Under the pieces are notes generated by a model. The model worked only from the letters and a program-made list of their open reading frames with translations, searched no databases and was not told the DNA's origin. From a virus, in IMG/VR virus record IMGVR_UViG_3300042480_000092, positions 1 to 47,739 of that record: a DNA stretch of 47,739 nucleotides, one strand, 5' to 3'. Shown piece by piece: positions 7,816 to 15,352 of this stretch (its first letter is position 1; each line of letters begins with the position of its first letter). A program made the translations under genes and the position numbers.

Positions 7816-8973
7816 GTGAAATTTATAGTTTTAGATTTAACAACCGGCAAGATAAGAAATACTCCTGTAGTATATCTTTCAACATATTTGGAAGATCATG
7901 GTTGTACGCAAGTCTTAGAAAAACCAGACAATGAATTCTATTTGATTATAGGATGCATCCAACTTATGCGTTGGTATAATAATTCACATACTTACAAAGA
8001 CATCGAAATCATTAACGATGTTAAAAATAATAAAGCCGGCTTAATTTTAACAACAAATGTAGACTCATTTGGATTATTACCAGTTGTACATCGTGAACGA
8101 GATCCGGGAGGATATTATAATAACATCACAAAGTATAACATCGTTGAGAATGTAAATATCGGATGTGACTCTTTAGGTATCGATTCTAAGTCTGTCATAT
8201 ACATAGATACTAATTATAAGATACATGATTTATTCAAAAAACATGGCTTGTCTGCATTCTGGAATAACATCTTTGAAAAACTCATGCCTCCTATAGATTT
8301 GAATACGATTATTCAAGATATAAAAAACAAAAAAGACAGAGAGAAGAAATTTTTATACTTGGGCGGTAAGGGCAGAATTCATAGACTTCCTTTTGTGAAT
8401 GAGTTATTAAAGATACCTGACTTTAAAAATGATTCTTTCTTATCTACGGGTGGCGGTAACTTTATAGATTTTTTTACCAAGGAACAAAAATGCATAGACG
8501 ACATAGTTTTAGACATAGAAGATATCAGAGACATACCTGAAAATTTATGTCTTGCCAATAACAATTATCATGTCAAATCATATGTTAATATAATACCTAT
8601 GAGTTATTTTTATTTGGATCACACCCACTTAGAAATAAACGAAAAACTTTTTAAGCCGATCATAAATTTCCAGCCATTTTTAATATTGGGACAAATAGGA
8701 ACTCTACGTGTGATGCATCAGTTGGGTTATAAAACATTTGATAACTGGATAGATGAATCATACGATACTACTATGAATGATGATGAACGATTCATAAAGG
8801 TATTGAACGAAGTAAAAAGAATATCTAAGATGAGTACTATAGAACTCAATGACATGCTTTTAGACATGCTGCCAACATTAGAATATAATGCGAACCTGCA
8901 CAGGACTAGATATCTTCAGAAAGATTATTCGATATTGGATAGAATATTAAACAAATTTAACCAATCAAGATGA
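7816..8973 (+). CDS. Glycosyltransferase-like protein, copy 1
   Basis: 385 residues from GTG at 7816. The N-terminal two thirds hold alternating strands and helices (FIVLDLTTGK, FYLIIGCIQLMRWY, GLILTTNVDSFGLLP). The C-terminal third has the pattern EKLFKPIINFQPFLILGQIG followed by LGYKTFDNWIDESYD and DDERF. This EK-x-(F/W)-x-P-(I/L)-I ... WID-x-x-YD signature resembles the acceptor/donor domain of GT10- or exostosin-type glycosyltransferases, and it recurs in the gene at 21766. The likely role is sugar transfer, perhaps to phage structures, but the enzyme class is inferred from pattern alone. The start overlaps the stop of the previous gene region and there is no late box. Confidence 0.5.
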   Translation: MKFIVLDLTTGKIRNTPVVYLSTYLEDHGCTQVLEKPDNEFYLIIGCIQLMRWYNNSHTYKDIEIINDVKNNKAGLILTTNVDSFGLLPVVHRERDPGGYYNNITKYNIVENVNIGCDSLGIDSKSVIYIDTNYKIHDLFKKHGLSAFWNNIFEKLMPPIDLNTIIQDIKNKKDREKKFLYLGGKGRIHRLPFVNELLKIPDFKNDSFLSTGGGNFIDFFTKEQKCIDDIVLDIEDIRDIPENLCLANNNYHVKSYVNIIPMSYFYLDHTHLEINEKLFKPIINFQPFLILGQIGTLRVMHQLGYKTFDNWIDESYDTTMNDDERFIKVLNEVKRISKMSTIELNDMLLDMLPTLEYNANLHRTRYLQKDYSILDRILNKFNQSR

Positions 8974-8998
8974 CATTCGGTATGATTAGTGATATTAT
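8970..8998 (+). promoter_or_regulatory. Sigma70-type promoter upstream of iscA
   Basis: ATGACA (8970-8975) and TATTAT (8993-8998) are separated by 17 bases, each with one mismatch to consensus. Predicted +1 is near 9005, leaving a very short leader. The AAGGAA ribosome site (8999-9004) would then lie at or before the start of this RNA, so an additional upstream transcript is possible. Confidence 0.45.
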
Positions 8999-9012
8999 AA
9001 GGAATAACAACT

Positions 9013-9333
9013 ATGATTAACGTGACTGATATAGCCAAAAATAAGTTTTTAGAACATATCAAAAAAAGAGGTAGAGGACAAGGAGTTCGTCTAGGAGTGA
9101 AGACCACTGGGTGTTCTGGTCTAGCATATGTATTAGAATTTGTAGACAGCCCGGACGAGACTGATATCTCTGTAGATCACGGCGGGTTAAAGTTTTATGT
9201 TGATCCTAAATCTATGGTTTACCTTGATGGGCTTACTGTAGATTTTCAAAAGAAAGGATTGAATGAAGGATTTGAGTTCATTAATCCTAATGAGAAAGAT
9301 CGTTGCGGCTGCGGAGAAAGTTTCAGAATATGA
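9013..9333 (+). CDS. iscA: A-type iron-sulfur carrier protein, IscA/HesB family
   Basis: 106 residues, the standard IscA length. The protein would hold and deliver Fe-S clusters to apo-proteins. The three conserved cysteines are present: Cys34 in TTGCSGLAYVLEF, and Cys98 and Cys100 in CGCGESF. LNEGFEFINPN and the C-terminal CGCGESFRI match E. coli IscA from memory almost word for word, so this is a close proteobacterial-type homologue rather than a remote one. The ribosome site AAGGAATAAC precedes ATG. The next gene starts within its stop codon (ATGA), so it heads a coupled early operon with an SGNH-like hydrolase and an exonuclease. It probably supports Fe-S enzymes of host or phage during infection. 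Confidence 0.92.
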   Translation: MINVTDIAKNKFLEHIKKRGRGQGVRLGVKTTGCSGLAYVLEFVDSPDETDISVDHGGLKFYVDPKSMVYLDGLTVDFQKKGLNEGFEFINPNEKDRCGCGESFRI

Positions 9334-10058
9334 CAAGGATATCCCACATCGTCACTAATGGGTGTAGTTTCACTGAAGGCAACGGTCTAGCAAATAAAGA
9401 AGAATCCTGGCCACATAGACTAGCGCAACGTTTAGGAGTAGACGTTGTTAACATAGGTAAAGGTGGTTCTGCAAATGACACGATATTACGTAGAACTTAT
9501 GAATATTTCTACGAAGACATTCATAACAATAATCATCCTTTATATGTCATCATGTTTTCTGCTATCACTAGAAAAGAAAGATGGTTTGAGGGTAAAAAAG
9601 AGTACGGGACATATGACACATTTCAAAAAGATCCCGGTAGTGTAGACTATGTGTTGAATTATAATATGGACTACTTTTATAAACGAACCATGTTATATAA
9701 AAGCGCATTGAGAAATCTATTTCAGTTGCATGACGTACCCTACATGTTTAGTCTTGCTATAGAAACATTGAACGGTACCGAAAAAGATTCAATGTACGAG
9801 AAAATGAGCAAACAAGCACCTAATCATTTTTCTATATTGTGTGGTGATAAGAACGATATAGGTGATCTAGCACACATTACTGAAGGGTCACCACTGACCC
9901 CTTGCGGTCATTGGGAACGTGAAGGACATACAGCAGTTGCTCATCATCTTTACACAAAAATTTATGAGAACTATAAAAATATAGAAATTGCACCCAGTAA
10001 AAATTACTTGAATAAAGAAACATACGTAAATGCATTTGAACCCAAAGTTAGATTATGA
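9330..10058 (+). CDS. SGNH/GDSL-type hydrolase-like protein
   Basis: 242 residues from the ATG at 9330, which overlaps the iscA stop as ATGA. The N-terminus has NGCSFTEGNG (candidate nucleophile Ser13), then VNIGKGGSAND with the block-II Gly and block-III-like Asn49. Near the C-terminus, GHWEREGHTAVAHHL supplies candidate catalytic histidines (His194, His200). The usual Asp of the DxxH block is not evident, so activity is not certain. Such enzymes act on esters, often of polysaccharides. It might modify a cell-surface or virion glycan, which would fit the two glycosyltransferase-like genes, but this is inference. Confidence 0.65.
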   Translation: MTRISHIVTNGCSFTEGNGLANKEESWPHRLAQRLGVDVVNIGKGGSANDTILRRTYEYFYEDIHNNNHPLYVIMFSAITRKERWFEGKKEYGTYDTFQKDPGSVDYVLNYNMDYFYKRTMLYKSALRNLFQLHDVPYMFSLAIETLNGTEKDSMYEKMSKQAPNHFSILCGDKNDIGDLAHITEGSPLTPCGHWEREGHTAVAHHLYTKIYENYKNIEIAPSKNYLNKETYVNAFEPKVRL

Positions 10059-10744
10059 TTTATATCCCCGACAAATACCCCTATAAAGAATTGAAGCGCG
10101 AGACTATTAATGGCTCACGAAAATATATGACCCCTGACGGACACGCGGTCCCTAGCGTCACTACTATACTTGATGCGACAAAGCCTGAAGAAAAGAAGCA
10201 AGCGTTGCGTGAATGGCGCAAACGTGTAGGTGAAGAGAAGGCTAAACAGATAACCACTGAGGCTGCGGGTCGCGGAACACGTATGCACAAGTGGCTTGAG
10301 AATCATGTAAAGACAGGTGATACAGGACAACCGGGAACTAATCCCTATAGCATACAGAGCCATCAGATGGCCAAGACCATCATTGAAAAGGGACTGATCA
10401 ATTGTCAGGAATTCTGGGGTACGGAAGTTAGTCTTTACTTCCCCGAGATTTATGCAGGAACTACAGACCTCGTAGGAGTTCATGGTAATAGTGAAACGAT
10501 CATGGACCATAAACAAACAAACAAGCCTAAAAAGCGTGAATGGATCGATGATTACTTCCTTCAATTAGCCGCATATGCATTAGCACATAATGAAGTATGG
10601 GGTACTAAAATACGCAAGGGTGTCGTTTTCATGTGTTCTGCGGATAATCAATATCAAGAATTCATTGTAGAAGGGTCTGAATTTGATAAGTATACAGACC
10701 TCTGGTACACCCGTTTAGATCAATATTACACACAGTTCCTGTAA
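10055..10744 (+). CDS. PD-(D/E)XK exonuclease, RecB/Cas4/MGME1-like
   Basis: 229 residues; the ATG overlaps the previous stop (ATGA). The nuclease core is clear: GRGTRMHKWLE with His78, Glu124 (WGTEVSLYF), Asp138 (GTTDLVG), Asp151-x-Lys153 (IMDHKQ), and the Gln170/Tyr174 motif of RecB-family nucleases (FLQLAAYALA). These residues bind the catalytic metal and DNA. The PSVTTIL segment near residue 33 is typical of phage and mitochondrial MGME1-type single-strand exonucleases. The likely role is DNA recombination, repair, or degradation of host DNA. It has no own promoter and is the last early gene before a late-promoter junction. Confidence 0.85.
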   Translation: MIYIPDKYPYKELKRETINGSRKYMTPDGHAVPSVTTILDATKPEEKKQALREWRKRVGEEKAKQITTEAAGRGTRMHKWLENHVKTGDTGQPGTNPYSIQSHQMAKTIIEKGLINCQEFWGTEVSLYFPEIYAGTTDLVGVHGNSETIMDHKQTNKPKKREWIDDYFLQLAAYALAHNEVWGTKIRKGVVFMCSADNQYQEFIVEGSEFDKYTDLWYTRLDQYYTQFL

Positions 10745-10752
10745 TGTAAAAG

Positions 10753-10760
10753 CATAAATA
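10753..10760 (+). promoter_or_regulatory. T4-type late promoter box CATAAATA
   Basis: CATAAATA with predicted +1 near 10766, upstream of the tail-fibre-like gene at 10788. It overlaps the 5' arm of an inverted repeat (10758-10789). Confidence 0.7.
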
Positions 10761-10789
10761 GTTGTACTACTTGGTGAATGTACAACTAT
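10758..10789 (+). promoter_or_regulatory. Start-codon-blocking hairpin in read-through RNA
   Basis: ATAGTTGTAC (10758-10767) pairs perfectly over 10 bp with GTACAACTAT (10780-10789), enclosing a 12-base loop that holds the weak ribosome site GGTGA. The 3' arm runs into the ATG at 10788-10790. RNA read through from the early operon contains both arms and would bury the start codon. RNA begun at the late box (+1 near 10766) lacks almost all of the 5' arm, leaving the start open. This matches the known logic of T4 genes e, soc and 49. Confidence 0.65.
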
Positions 10790-13019
10790 GTCTATATTAC
10801 AGATTTCTAAAATACAGCAACGTAGCGGCGATTTAGTCGATCTACCTCAACTTGATGAAGCAGAACTAGGCTTCGCCTCCGACGTAAAAAAACTGTTTAT
10901 AGGTAAAACCTTAGGGGAAACTCAGAATATTGAGGTTCTCACTGCATTTAGCGAGATCGCATTCGATCAAATAGACGGCGCTGTAGGTAACCTGAACATT
11001 AATGGTACCACATTGGCTAATGGCCAAGTGTTATCATATGATGGGAACAATTGGGTTAACAAAGGCGGCGGCGCAGGTGGACTAATCAATCTAGGAAATG
11101 TCACTGACGTTTCTATATCAGGTGGTGAGATCGGTTATGTACTCACTACTGACAGCGATGGTGGATTGAGTTGGACCCCAAAAGGTCTAATAGTACTAGA
11201 CATACAAAATATATCAGCAGCACCAGCATCCAGAATGACATTGACAGAACCGTATCCTTTGAGTTCTGGTGTTGAAATAACTGTTCAATCAATATTACCT
11301 GGATCAGGCGCCAATACACAATATGCAAGCACATTTAACGGTAATGTGTTTTGGTTGAAATCAGTACCGGGCAATTTACAATTATACGATATCTACTCAG
11401 ACGCAGGATTGACCAATGCTATCAGCACTACAGGTTTTGGAACTTATCCAGGCAACGGTATCGCTATATTCAATACTACTACCGCTAACGGCGGTTTAGT
11501 TGCAGGCGGCAACACAAGCATACAGTATAACAACGGATATGATTTTGCTGGCGATACAGTACTGACATGGAATTATTTAAATAATACATTGCGTGTAGGT
11601 AACGCCGTAACCCCTACACCCGGTAATCTAGTAGTTACAGGTACTACAAATTTAGGTGAAATATCAAACGTTACTATCACCGGCGGTGAACAATATCAAT
11701 TCTTGAAAACAGATGGTAATGGTGAATTATACTGGGGTAACTTAAGAGAAGATCCAGTAGGATATTATTTCCATAGACAAGATACTGCCAGCGTTACATG
11801 GACAGTAATACACAATCTTAACACACAATTTGTAGATGTCACACCAATCAATGGCGCCGGATACTCATGGACAGGTAGATATGATTATCCAAGAGTAACA
11901 TTCGTTAATGCCAACGCAGTTTCATTGACATTCAATTCTGCTGAATCAGGATATGTCGTAGTAGAAGGTGACAGTGCGAATACAGAAACTTATTATTTGC
12001 ATACACAAGCCGCACCAAGCACAACTTGGAACGTCACACACAATCTTGATACGAGATATGTAGCAGTAACACCGGCAGATACAGGCAATGTATCTGTCAT
12101 AGGTGAATATAATTATCCAACAGTTAATTATACTGGTGCAGACACATTAACATTGACTTGGAGCACAGCAGTAGCAGGTAACGTATCAATTGTAGGTAGT
12201 AATTCAATGGCTGGATATTACTTACATGATCAAACAGTTGCTAGCACAACATGGACAGTCAATCATAATTTAAATACAAGATATTTAAGCGTCACCCCAG
12301 TCGATGCCACTAACGTCAGTTATGTAGGAAGATATGATTATCCAGAAATTTACTATAATACACAGAATCAATTAACGTTAACATTCCCTACTGCTGTTAC
12401 AGGTAAGGTCGCTGTGATAGGTAGCGGCGGCTATGAATATCCCGCCGGTGGAGTAGATACATCTGTTCAATTTAATGATGGTGGTGTGTTGAATGGAACT
12501 ACAGCCTTCACGTTCGACAAAACATCAAATACAGTAAGTGTTCAGAACCTAAATACCACTGTGATCACTACTGGTGCAGCAGCCACTTCAGGAACAATCA
12601 CGGGTAATTGGACTTTAAGTTCCGGCTCAAGATTAACAGCAACATATGCAGACTTGGCTGAATTCTATTCGGCAGACAAACCATATTTACCTGGTACAGT
12701 ATTAGAGTTTGGTGGTGATGAAGAAGTTACTGCCGCATCATTGGAAACGAGTAAAATAGCAGGTGTTGTTTCAGCAGAGCCGGCATATGTCATGAATGGT
12801 GCTATACAAGCACAGAATCCTGTCATGGTAGCGATGATGGGTAGAGTGAAAGTAAAAGTTGTTGGTTTGGTGAGCAAGGGCGATATGCTTGTAAGTGCAG
12901 GTGACGGCTATGCTAAATCATCTAAATCACCGCAGATAGGAACTGTTATCGGTAAAGCGATTGAAAACAAAGTTGATGAAGACGAAGGTTATGTCGAAGT
13001 CATGGTAGGACGATTATAA
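10788..13019 (+). CDS. Tail-fibre-like protein with three WTVxHNL modules and peptidase-G2-like C-terminus
   Basis: 743 residues. The N-terminus (ISKIQQRSGDLVDLPQLDE ... LGFASDVKKLFIG) is the pattern of phage fibre N-terminal attachment domains. Three tandem modules of about 70 residues follow (roughly 325-547), each with TTWTVxHNL, a VxP strand and GRYDYP-type centre. A QFNDGG segment leads to a C-terminal domain starting TYADLAEFYSAD, with GTVLEFGG, GVVSAEP, GRVKVKVVG and KGDMLVSAGDGYA. That order resembles the self-cleaving or chaperone-like C-terminal domains (peptidase G2 type) of phage fibres. It probably forms a trimeric receptor-binding fibre. Control: late box plus hairpin just upstream. 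Confidence 0.75.
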   Translation: MSILQISKIQQRSGDLVDLPQLDEAELGFASDVKKLFIGKTLGETQNIEVLTAFSEIAFDQIDGAVGNLNINGTTLANGQVLSYDGNNWVNKGGGAGGLINLGNVTDVSISGGEIGYVLTTDSDGGLSWTPKGLIVLDIQNISAAPASRMTLTEPYPLSSGVEITVQSILPGSGANTQYASTFNGNVFWLKSVPGNLQLYDIYSDAGLTNAISTTGFGTYPGNGIAIFNTTTANGGLVAGGNTSIQYNNGYDFAGDTVLTWNYLNNTLRVGNAVTPTPGNLVVTGTTNLGEISNVTITGGEQYQFLKTDGNGELYWGNLREDPVGYYFHRQDTASVTWTVIHNLNTQFVDVTPINGAGYSWTGRYDYPRVTFVNANAVSLTFNSAESGYVVVEGDSANTETYYLHTQAAPSTTWNVTHNLDTRYVAVTPADTGNVSVIGEYNYPTVNYTGADTLTLTWSTAVAGNVSIVGSNSMAGYYLHDQTVASTTWTVNHNLNTRYLSVTPVDATNVSYVGRYDYPEIYYNTQNQLTLTFPTAVTGKVAVIGSGGYEYPAGGVDTSVQFNDGGVLNGTTAFTFDKTSNTVSVQNLNTTVITTGAAATSGTITGNWTLSSGSRLTATYADLAEFYSADKPYLPGTVLEFGGDEEVTAASLETSKIAGVVSAEPAYVMNGAIQAQNPVMVAMMGRVKVKVVGLVSKGDMLVSAGDGYAKSSKSPQIGTVIGKAIENKVDEDEGYVEVMVGRL

Positions 13020-13027
13020 GATAAATA
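13020..13027 (+). promoter_or_regulatory. T4-type late promoter box GATAAATA
   Basis: GATAAATA begins immediately at the end of the fibre-like gene (stop 13017-13019). Predicted +1 is near 13033. The box is half of a short inverted repeat (GATAAA 13020-13025, TTTATC 13029-13034). Confidence 0.65.
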
Positions 13028-13045
13028 CTTTATCAGGAATAATAT

Positions 13046-13318
13046 ATGGCAGCGGCAATTTATACACCAAGCGGATCAAGTCAACTTACATCAGTAGCAA
13101 CTACTGAGAAGGTCCGTATCTCCACAACAAGCAGTGCAATCGCTGTAGCAGTGGGAAACAGTTCAGTAACAGCAAATCTTACTGCCTGTGAAATTATTCC
13201 TGCAAATACAGTCAACAATAGTTTTATTGTTGGTGAAGGCAATTACATAGCATATATTAGCGTGAGTGGTACTGGCATATTCTCTATCACAGAACTCGGC
13301 ATGCCAATCGGCGAATAA
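13046..13318 (+). CDS. Small putative virion protein
   Basis: 90 residues, rich in Ser, Thr, Ala and Val, with beta-strand character (EKVRISTTSSAIAVAVG, NYIAYISVSGTGIFSITELG). It has no charged helices, membrane segment or enzyme motif. It resembles in composition the 108-residue protein at 39004, with a similar pattern of short hydrophobic strands and a C-terminal SIxELG or SILET, so the two may be related small structural proteins. It has a late box of its own and the ribosome site CAGGAA. The function is unknown. Confidence 0.65.
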   Translation: MAAAIYTPSGSSQLTSVATTEKVRISTTSSAIAVAVGNSSVTANLTACEIIPANTVNNSFIVGEGNYIAYISVSGTGIFSITELGMPIGE

Positions 13319-13344
13319 TTCAGCGTAAAAAATAAGACTTTTTT

Positions 13345-13352
13345 GATAAATA
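13345..13352 (+). promoter_or_regulatory. T4-type late promoter box GATAAATA
   Basis: GATAAATA with predicted +1 near 13358, followed almost at once by a leader hairpin. It drives the gene at 13434 with an unusually long leader of about 75 bases. Confidence 0.68.
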
Positions 13353-13360
13353 AATCATAT

Positions 13361-13404
13361 ACTCTCATGGTGAGAGTTTATGCGGTACCCCGCCGCGTAC
13401 CGGC
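13361..13404 (+). promoter_or_regulatory. Double hairpin in the leader of the gene at 13434
   Basis: ACTCTCA (13361-13367) pairs perfectly with TGAGAGT (13371-13377), starting about three bases after the predicted late mRNA 5' end. A second repeat follows, CGGTAC and GTACCG around a GC-rich loop (about 13382-13401). The ribosome site (TATAGGAGATAAAACA) stays outside both. A short upstream reading frame, in frame with the gene, begins at 13380 but lacks a ribosome site. Confidence 0.55.
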
Positions 13405-13433
13405 TAGAACCCGGCATTATAGGAGATAAAACA

Positions 13434-14549
13434 ATGGGTCGTCCACTTAAAATCGCGAAAGCGCAAGCCGTTATTACTATCACAGCAACTAACGGCACAA
13501 CAGAAGTTGTAACTACAAACGCAAATTTTACTAATCTAGGTATCATCGCTGGTATGCCATTCATTCCAGCAAGTAACGTTGGTAACCTAGTAGCAGGCAC
13601 AACATACTGGATATTACAAGTATTGAACGCCGGCGCAAACAGCACATTCACTGTTTCAGCAACACAGTTATCAGCAAACCCAACATACACTAAGTTCAAC
13701 TTAGGTACAGCAGGTCCTGTCACTGTAGCGGCATCAGTTGGTGTTGTTGATGCTTATTTCAATAATCCACTAGGTGGTGCAGGTTATCCAGCAACTAACG
13801 CTAATACATATGGCGTCGTTGGTGGTAACACAGCAATCTATGGTTCACAAACATTAATCCGCGCGGCTATCGGTGTATCAGGTACAGGTACAATTAGTGC
13901 AAGCACAGCAAGCACTACTGTCACCGGTACTGGCACTTTATTCACTACTGAATTATCAGGTGGTGAGTGCATCACTGATGCAGAAGGAAATGTATTAGGT
14001 TTCGTTGATACAATCACTGATGACACTACTCTTGATCTACTTGCAAATAGCAACGAAGATTATGATGGTGCATTCGTGTTCGCATTGAACGAGGCAGGTT
14101 TTATTGTTCGTCAGAAAGGTAAGACAAAGTATCTTGTTACAGGAACAACTAGCGGATTGACTGCGGCTTGCTATACAGCAAACGTAGCCAACGCAGCCTT
14201 GACTCCAAACACTTTCAATATCTTAGCAACTTATAGTGATGCAAGCACTAAGTTTGTATCATCATTAAATGACTATAACAGTGAAGTGTTCCCTGCACAG
14301 GTTGCAGCAGCATCATTGGTAGCAGGCACAGTATATACCATTTATAAAACAGGAACCACAAACTGGACATCAGTTGGTGCTTTCTCTAATATGACTGGTG
14401 TTACATTCACTGCAACCGGAGCAGGTTCAGGTACAGGCACAGCAGTGCTAGCAACTGTAAATCCTGATGTGATTGCATCGTTCAACTCTGCTATCGCAGC
14501 GAACGCTTTGGCATCTCTACCACCTGTAGTAACTATAAGCAACGCTTAA
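13434..14549 (+). CDS. Putative major structural protein with phage beta modules
   Basis: 371 residues from the ATG that follows AGGAGATAAAACA; an in-frame ATG at 13380 lies in the leader hairpins and is rejected. Residues about 160-225 form a recognisable phage module, TTVTGTGTLFTTELSGGE with NVLGFVDTITDDTTLDL. Residues about 305-345 form a second, VYTIYKTGTTNWTSVGAF with GTGTAVLA. Both occur widely in phage head-decoration and adhesin proteins. The remainder is Ala/Thr/Asn-rich. Its late box, leader hairpins and strong ribosome site suggest abundant late synthesis. The exact place in the virion cannot be read from sequence. Confidence 0.65.
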   Translation: MGRPLKIAKAQAVITITATNGTTEVVTTNANFTNLGIIAGMPFIPASNVGNLVAGTTYWILQVLNAGANSTFTVSATQLSANPTYTKFNLGTAGPVTVAASVGVVDAYFNNPLGGAGYPATNANTYGVVGGNTAIYGSQTLIRAAIGVSGTGTISASTASTTVTGTGTLFTTELSGGECITDAEGNVLGFVDTITDDTTLDLLANSNEDYDGAFVFALNEAGFIVRQKGKTKYLVTGTTSGLTAACYTANVANAALTPNTFNILATYSDASTKFVSSLNDYNSEVFPAQVAAASLVAGTVYTIYKTGTTNWTSVGAFSNMTGVTFTATGAGSGTGTAVLATVNPDVIASFNSAIAANALASLPPVVTISNA

Positions 14550-14561
14550 TAGGAACATACT

Positions 14562-14873
14562 ATGTCTACAAATGCCGCAAAACGAGTAGAACAGGCCGAG
14601 ACAGAGATCGCAGTTCTTCAAGTTCGCATCAATGTTATTGATGAGAAAGTTGATGAATTAAAAGTCGAAGTTAAAGACCTGCATGACTGTTTAGATAGGA
14701 ACATGGATGAGACTAAAGTTATCCTCAAAGAATTTCAAGAGGCTAATAAAAAATCTCATGATGAACTCGCCGAAAAACTTGGCAACATGGAAAAAATCAA
14801 ATGGATGCTAATGGGAGCGGCGGCAGTTCTAGGCGCTACGGGCGTTGAAGCATTTAAGATGTTCTTGAAATAA
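14562..14873 (+). CDS. Coiled-coil protein with C-terminal membrane segment, XhlA/holin-like
   Basis: 103 residues. Residues 5-75 are heptad-like (VEQAETEIAVLQVRINVI, KVDELKVEVKDLHDCL). They are followed by one hydrophobic segment, WMLMGAAAVLGATGVEAF (about 82-99), and a short basic end. This layout matches XhlA-type haemolysin/holin-associated proteins, which sit at the inner membrane and assist lysis. No lysozyme or other lysis gene is seen nearby, so a role in lysis is only suggested. A strong bidirectional terminator follows after 17 bases. Confidence 0.6.
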   Translation: MSTNAAKRVEQAETEIAVLQVRINVIDEKVDELKVEVKDLHDCLDRNMDETKVILKEFQEANKKSHDELAEKLGNMEKIKWMLMGAAAVLGATGVEAFKMFLK

Positions 14874-14890
14874 GTCGAACAGACTTAGTA

Positions 14891-14920
14891 AAAACGGGGC
14901 TTAGGCCCCGTTTTTATTTT
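14891..14920. terminator. Bidirectional rho-independent terminator
   Basis: AAAACGGGGC (14891-14900) and GCCCCGTTTT (14905-14914) form a perfect 10-bp stem with a TTAG loop. A T-rich tract follows on the plus strand, and on the minus strand the stem is followed by TTTTACTA. It separates the plus-strand gene at 14562 from the converging Nudix gene and overlaps the last codons of the latter. Confidence 0.9.
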
Positions 14921-15317
14921 CAGTAAGGCTCTTCAGTTTCTCTTTTACTATATCAATATTGATAGTACTGAATAACCCAGGATGCATTGGTTTAGGATGT
15001 TGATCAGCCCCTATCCAAGCATAACCCACATGCTCATCGTTGAGATAGGGAACAAATTCTTCATCGACTGCACAAAAGAACGTATGGTAGGTGAAACTAT
15101 TATTAACGAACTTTTGTATGGGTACTAATTTTGGATCAGTAGGCCAGAAATTTACTTCTTCCATACACTCGCGTTCTAGCCCTTCTAGCAACGTCTCACC
15201 CTGTTCAATTTTACCGCCCGGCACACCCCAAGCAAAATTGGCATCACTACGCATCAGATATAGAAATCTGCCCGTTGTAGTACAATAAAAGAATATGCCA
15301 GCCGAAGTATTTTTCAT
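14901..15317 (-). CDS. Nudix hydrolase (MutT-like)
   Basis: 138 residues. The Nudix box is nearly complete: Gly35, Glu41, Arg49-Glu50, Glu53-Glu54, in the form GGKIEQGE...RECMEEVNF. The only departure is Asn56 where Gly is usual. The flanking sequence (FLYLMRSDANFAWGVPGG; YHTFFCAVDEEFVPYLN) is typical of MutT/NUDT-type nucleoside-diphosphate-linked hydrolases. It would hydrolyse a nucleotide derivative, linking it to nucleotide metabolism with MazG and dNMP kinase in this window. The gene has its own extended -10 promoter, and the start codon lies at the predicted +1 without a ribosome site. Confidence 0.9.
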   Translation of the reverse strand: MKNTSAGIFFYCTTTGRFLYLMRSDANFAWGVPGGKIEQGETLLEGLERECMEEVNFWPTDPKLVPIQKFVNNSFTYHTFFCAVDEEFVPYLNDEHVGYAWIGADQHPKPMHPGLFSTINIDIVKEKLKSLTENKNGA

Positions 15318-15323
15318 TAAGAC

Positions 15324-15352
15324 ATTATAGCAAAAACAATATTAAATGACAA
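15324..15352 (-). promoter_or_regulatory. Extended -10 sigma70-type promoter for the Nudix gene
   Basis: Read on the minus strand, TTGTCA (15352-15347) is followed after 17 bases by TATAAT (15329-15324), with the extended -10 form TGCTATAAT. Six bases lie between the -10 and the ATG (15317-15315), so the predicted +1 is the start codon. The -35 lies inside the end of the gp15-like gene. Confidence 0.7.

Noticed and set aside
13020-13034. GATAAA/TTTATC repeat as a ribosome-site-blocking hairpin
   Set aside because: The 3' arm does not cover the ribosome site and the pairing may simply follow from the AT-rich promoter box.
13380-13433. Longer N-terminus for the gene at 13434
   Set aside because: The extra 18 codons coincide with leader hairpins, and a strong ribosome site lies just before the ATG at 13434.
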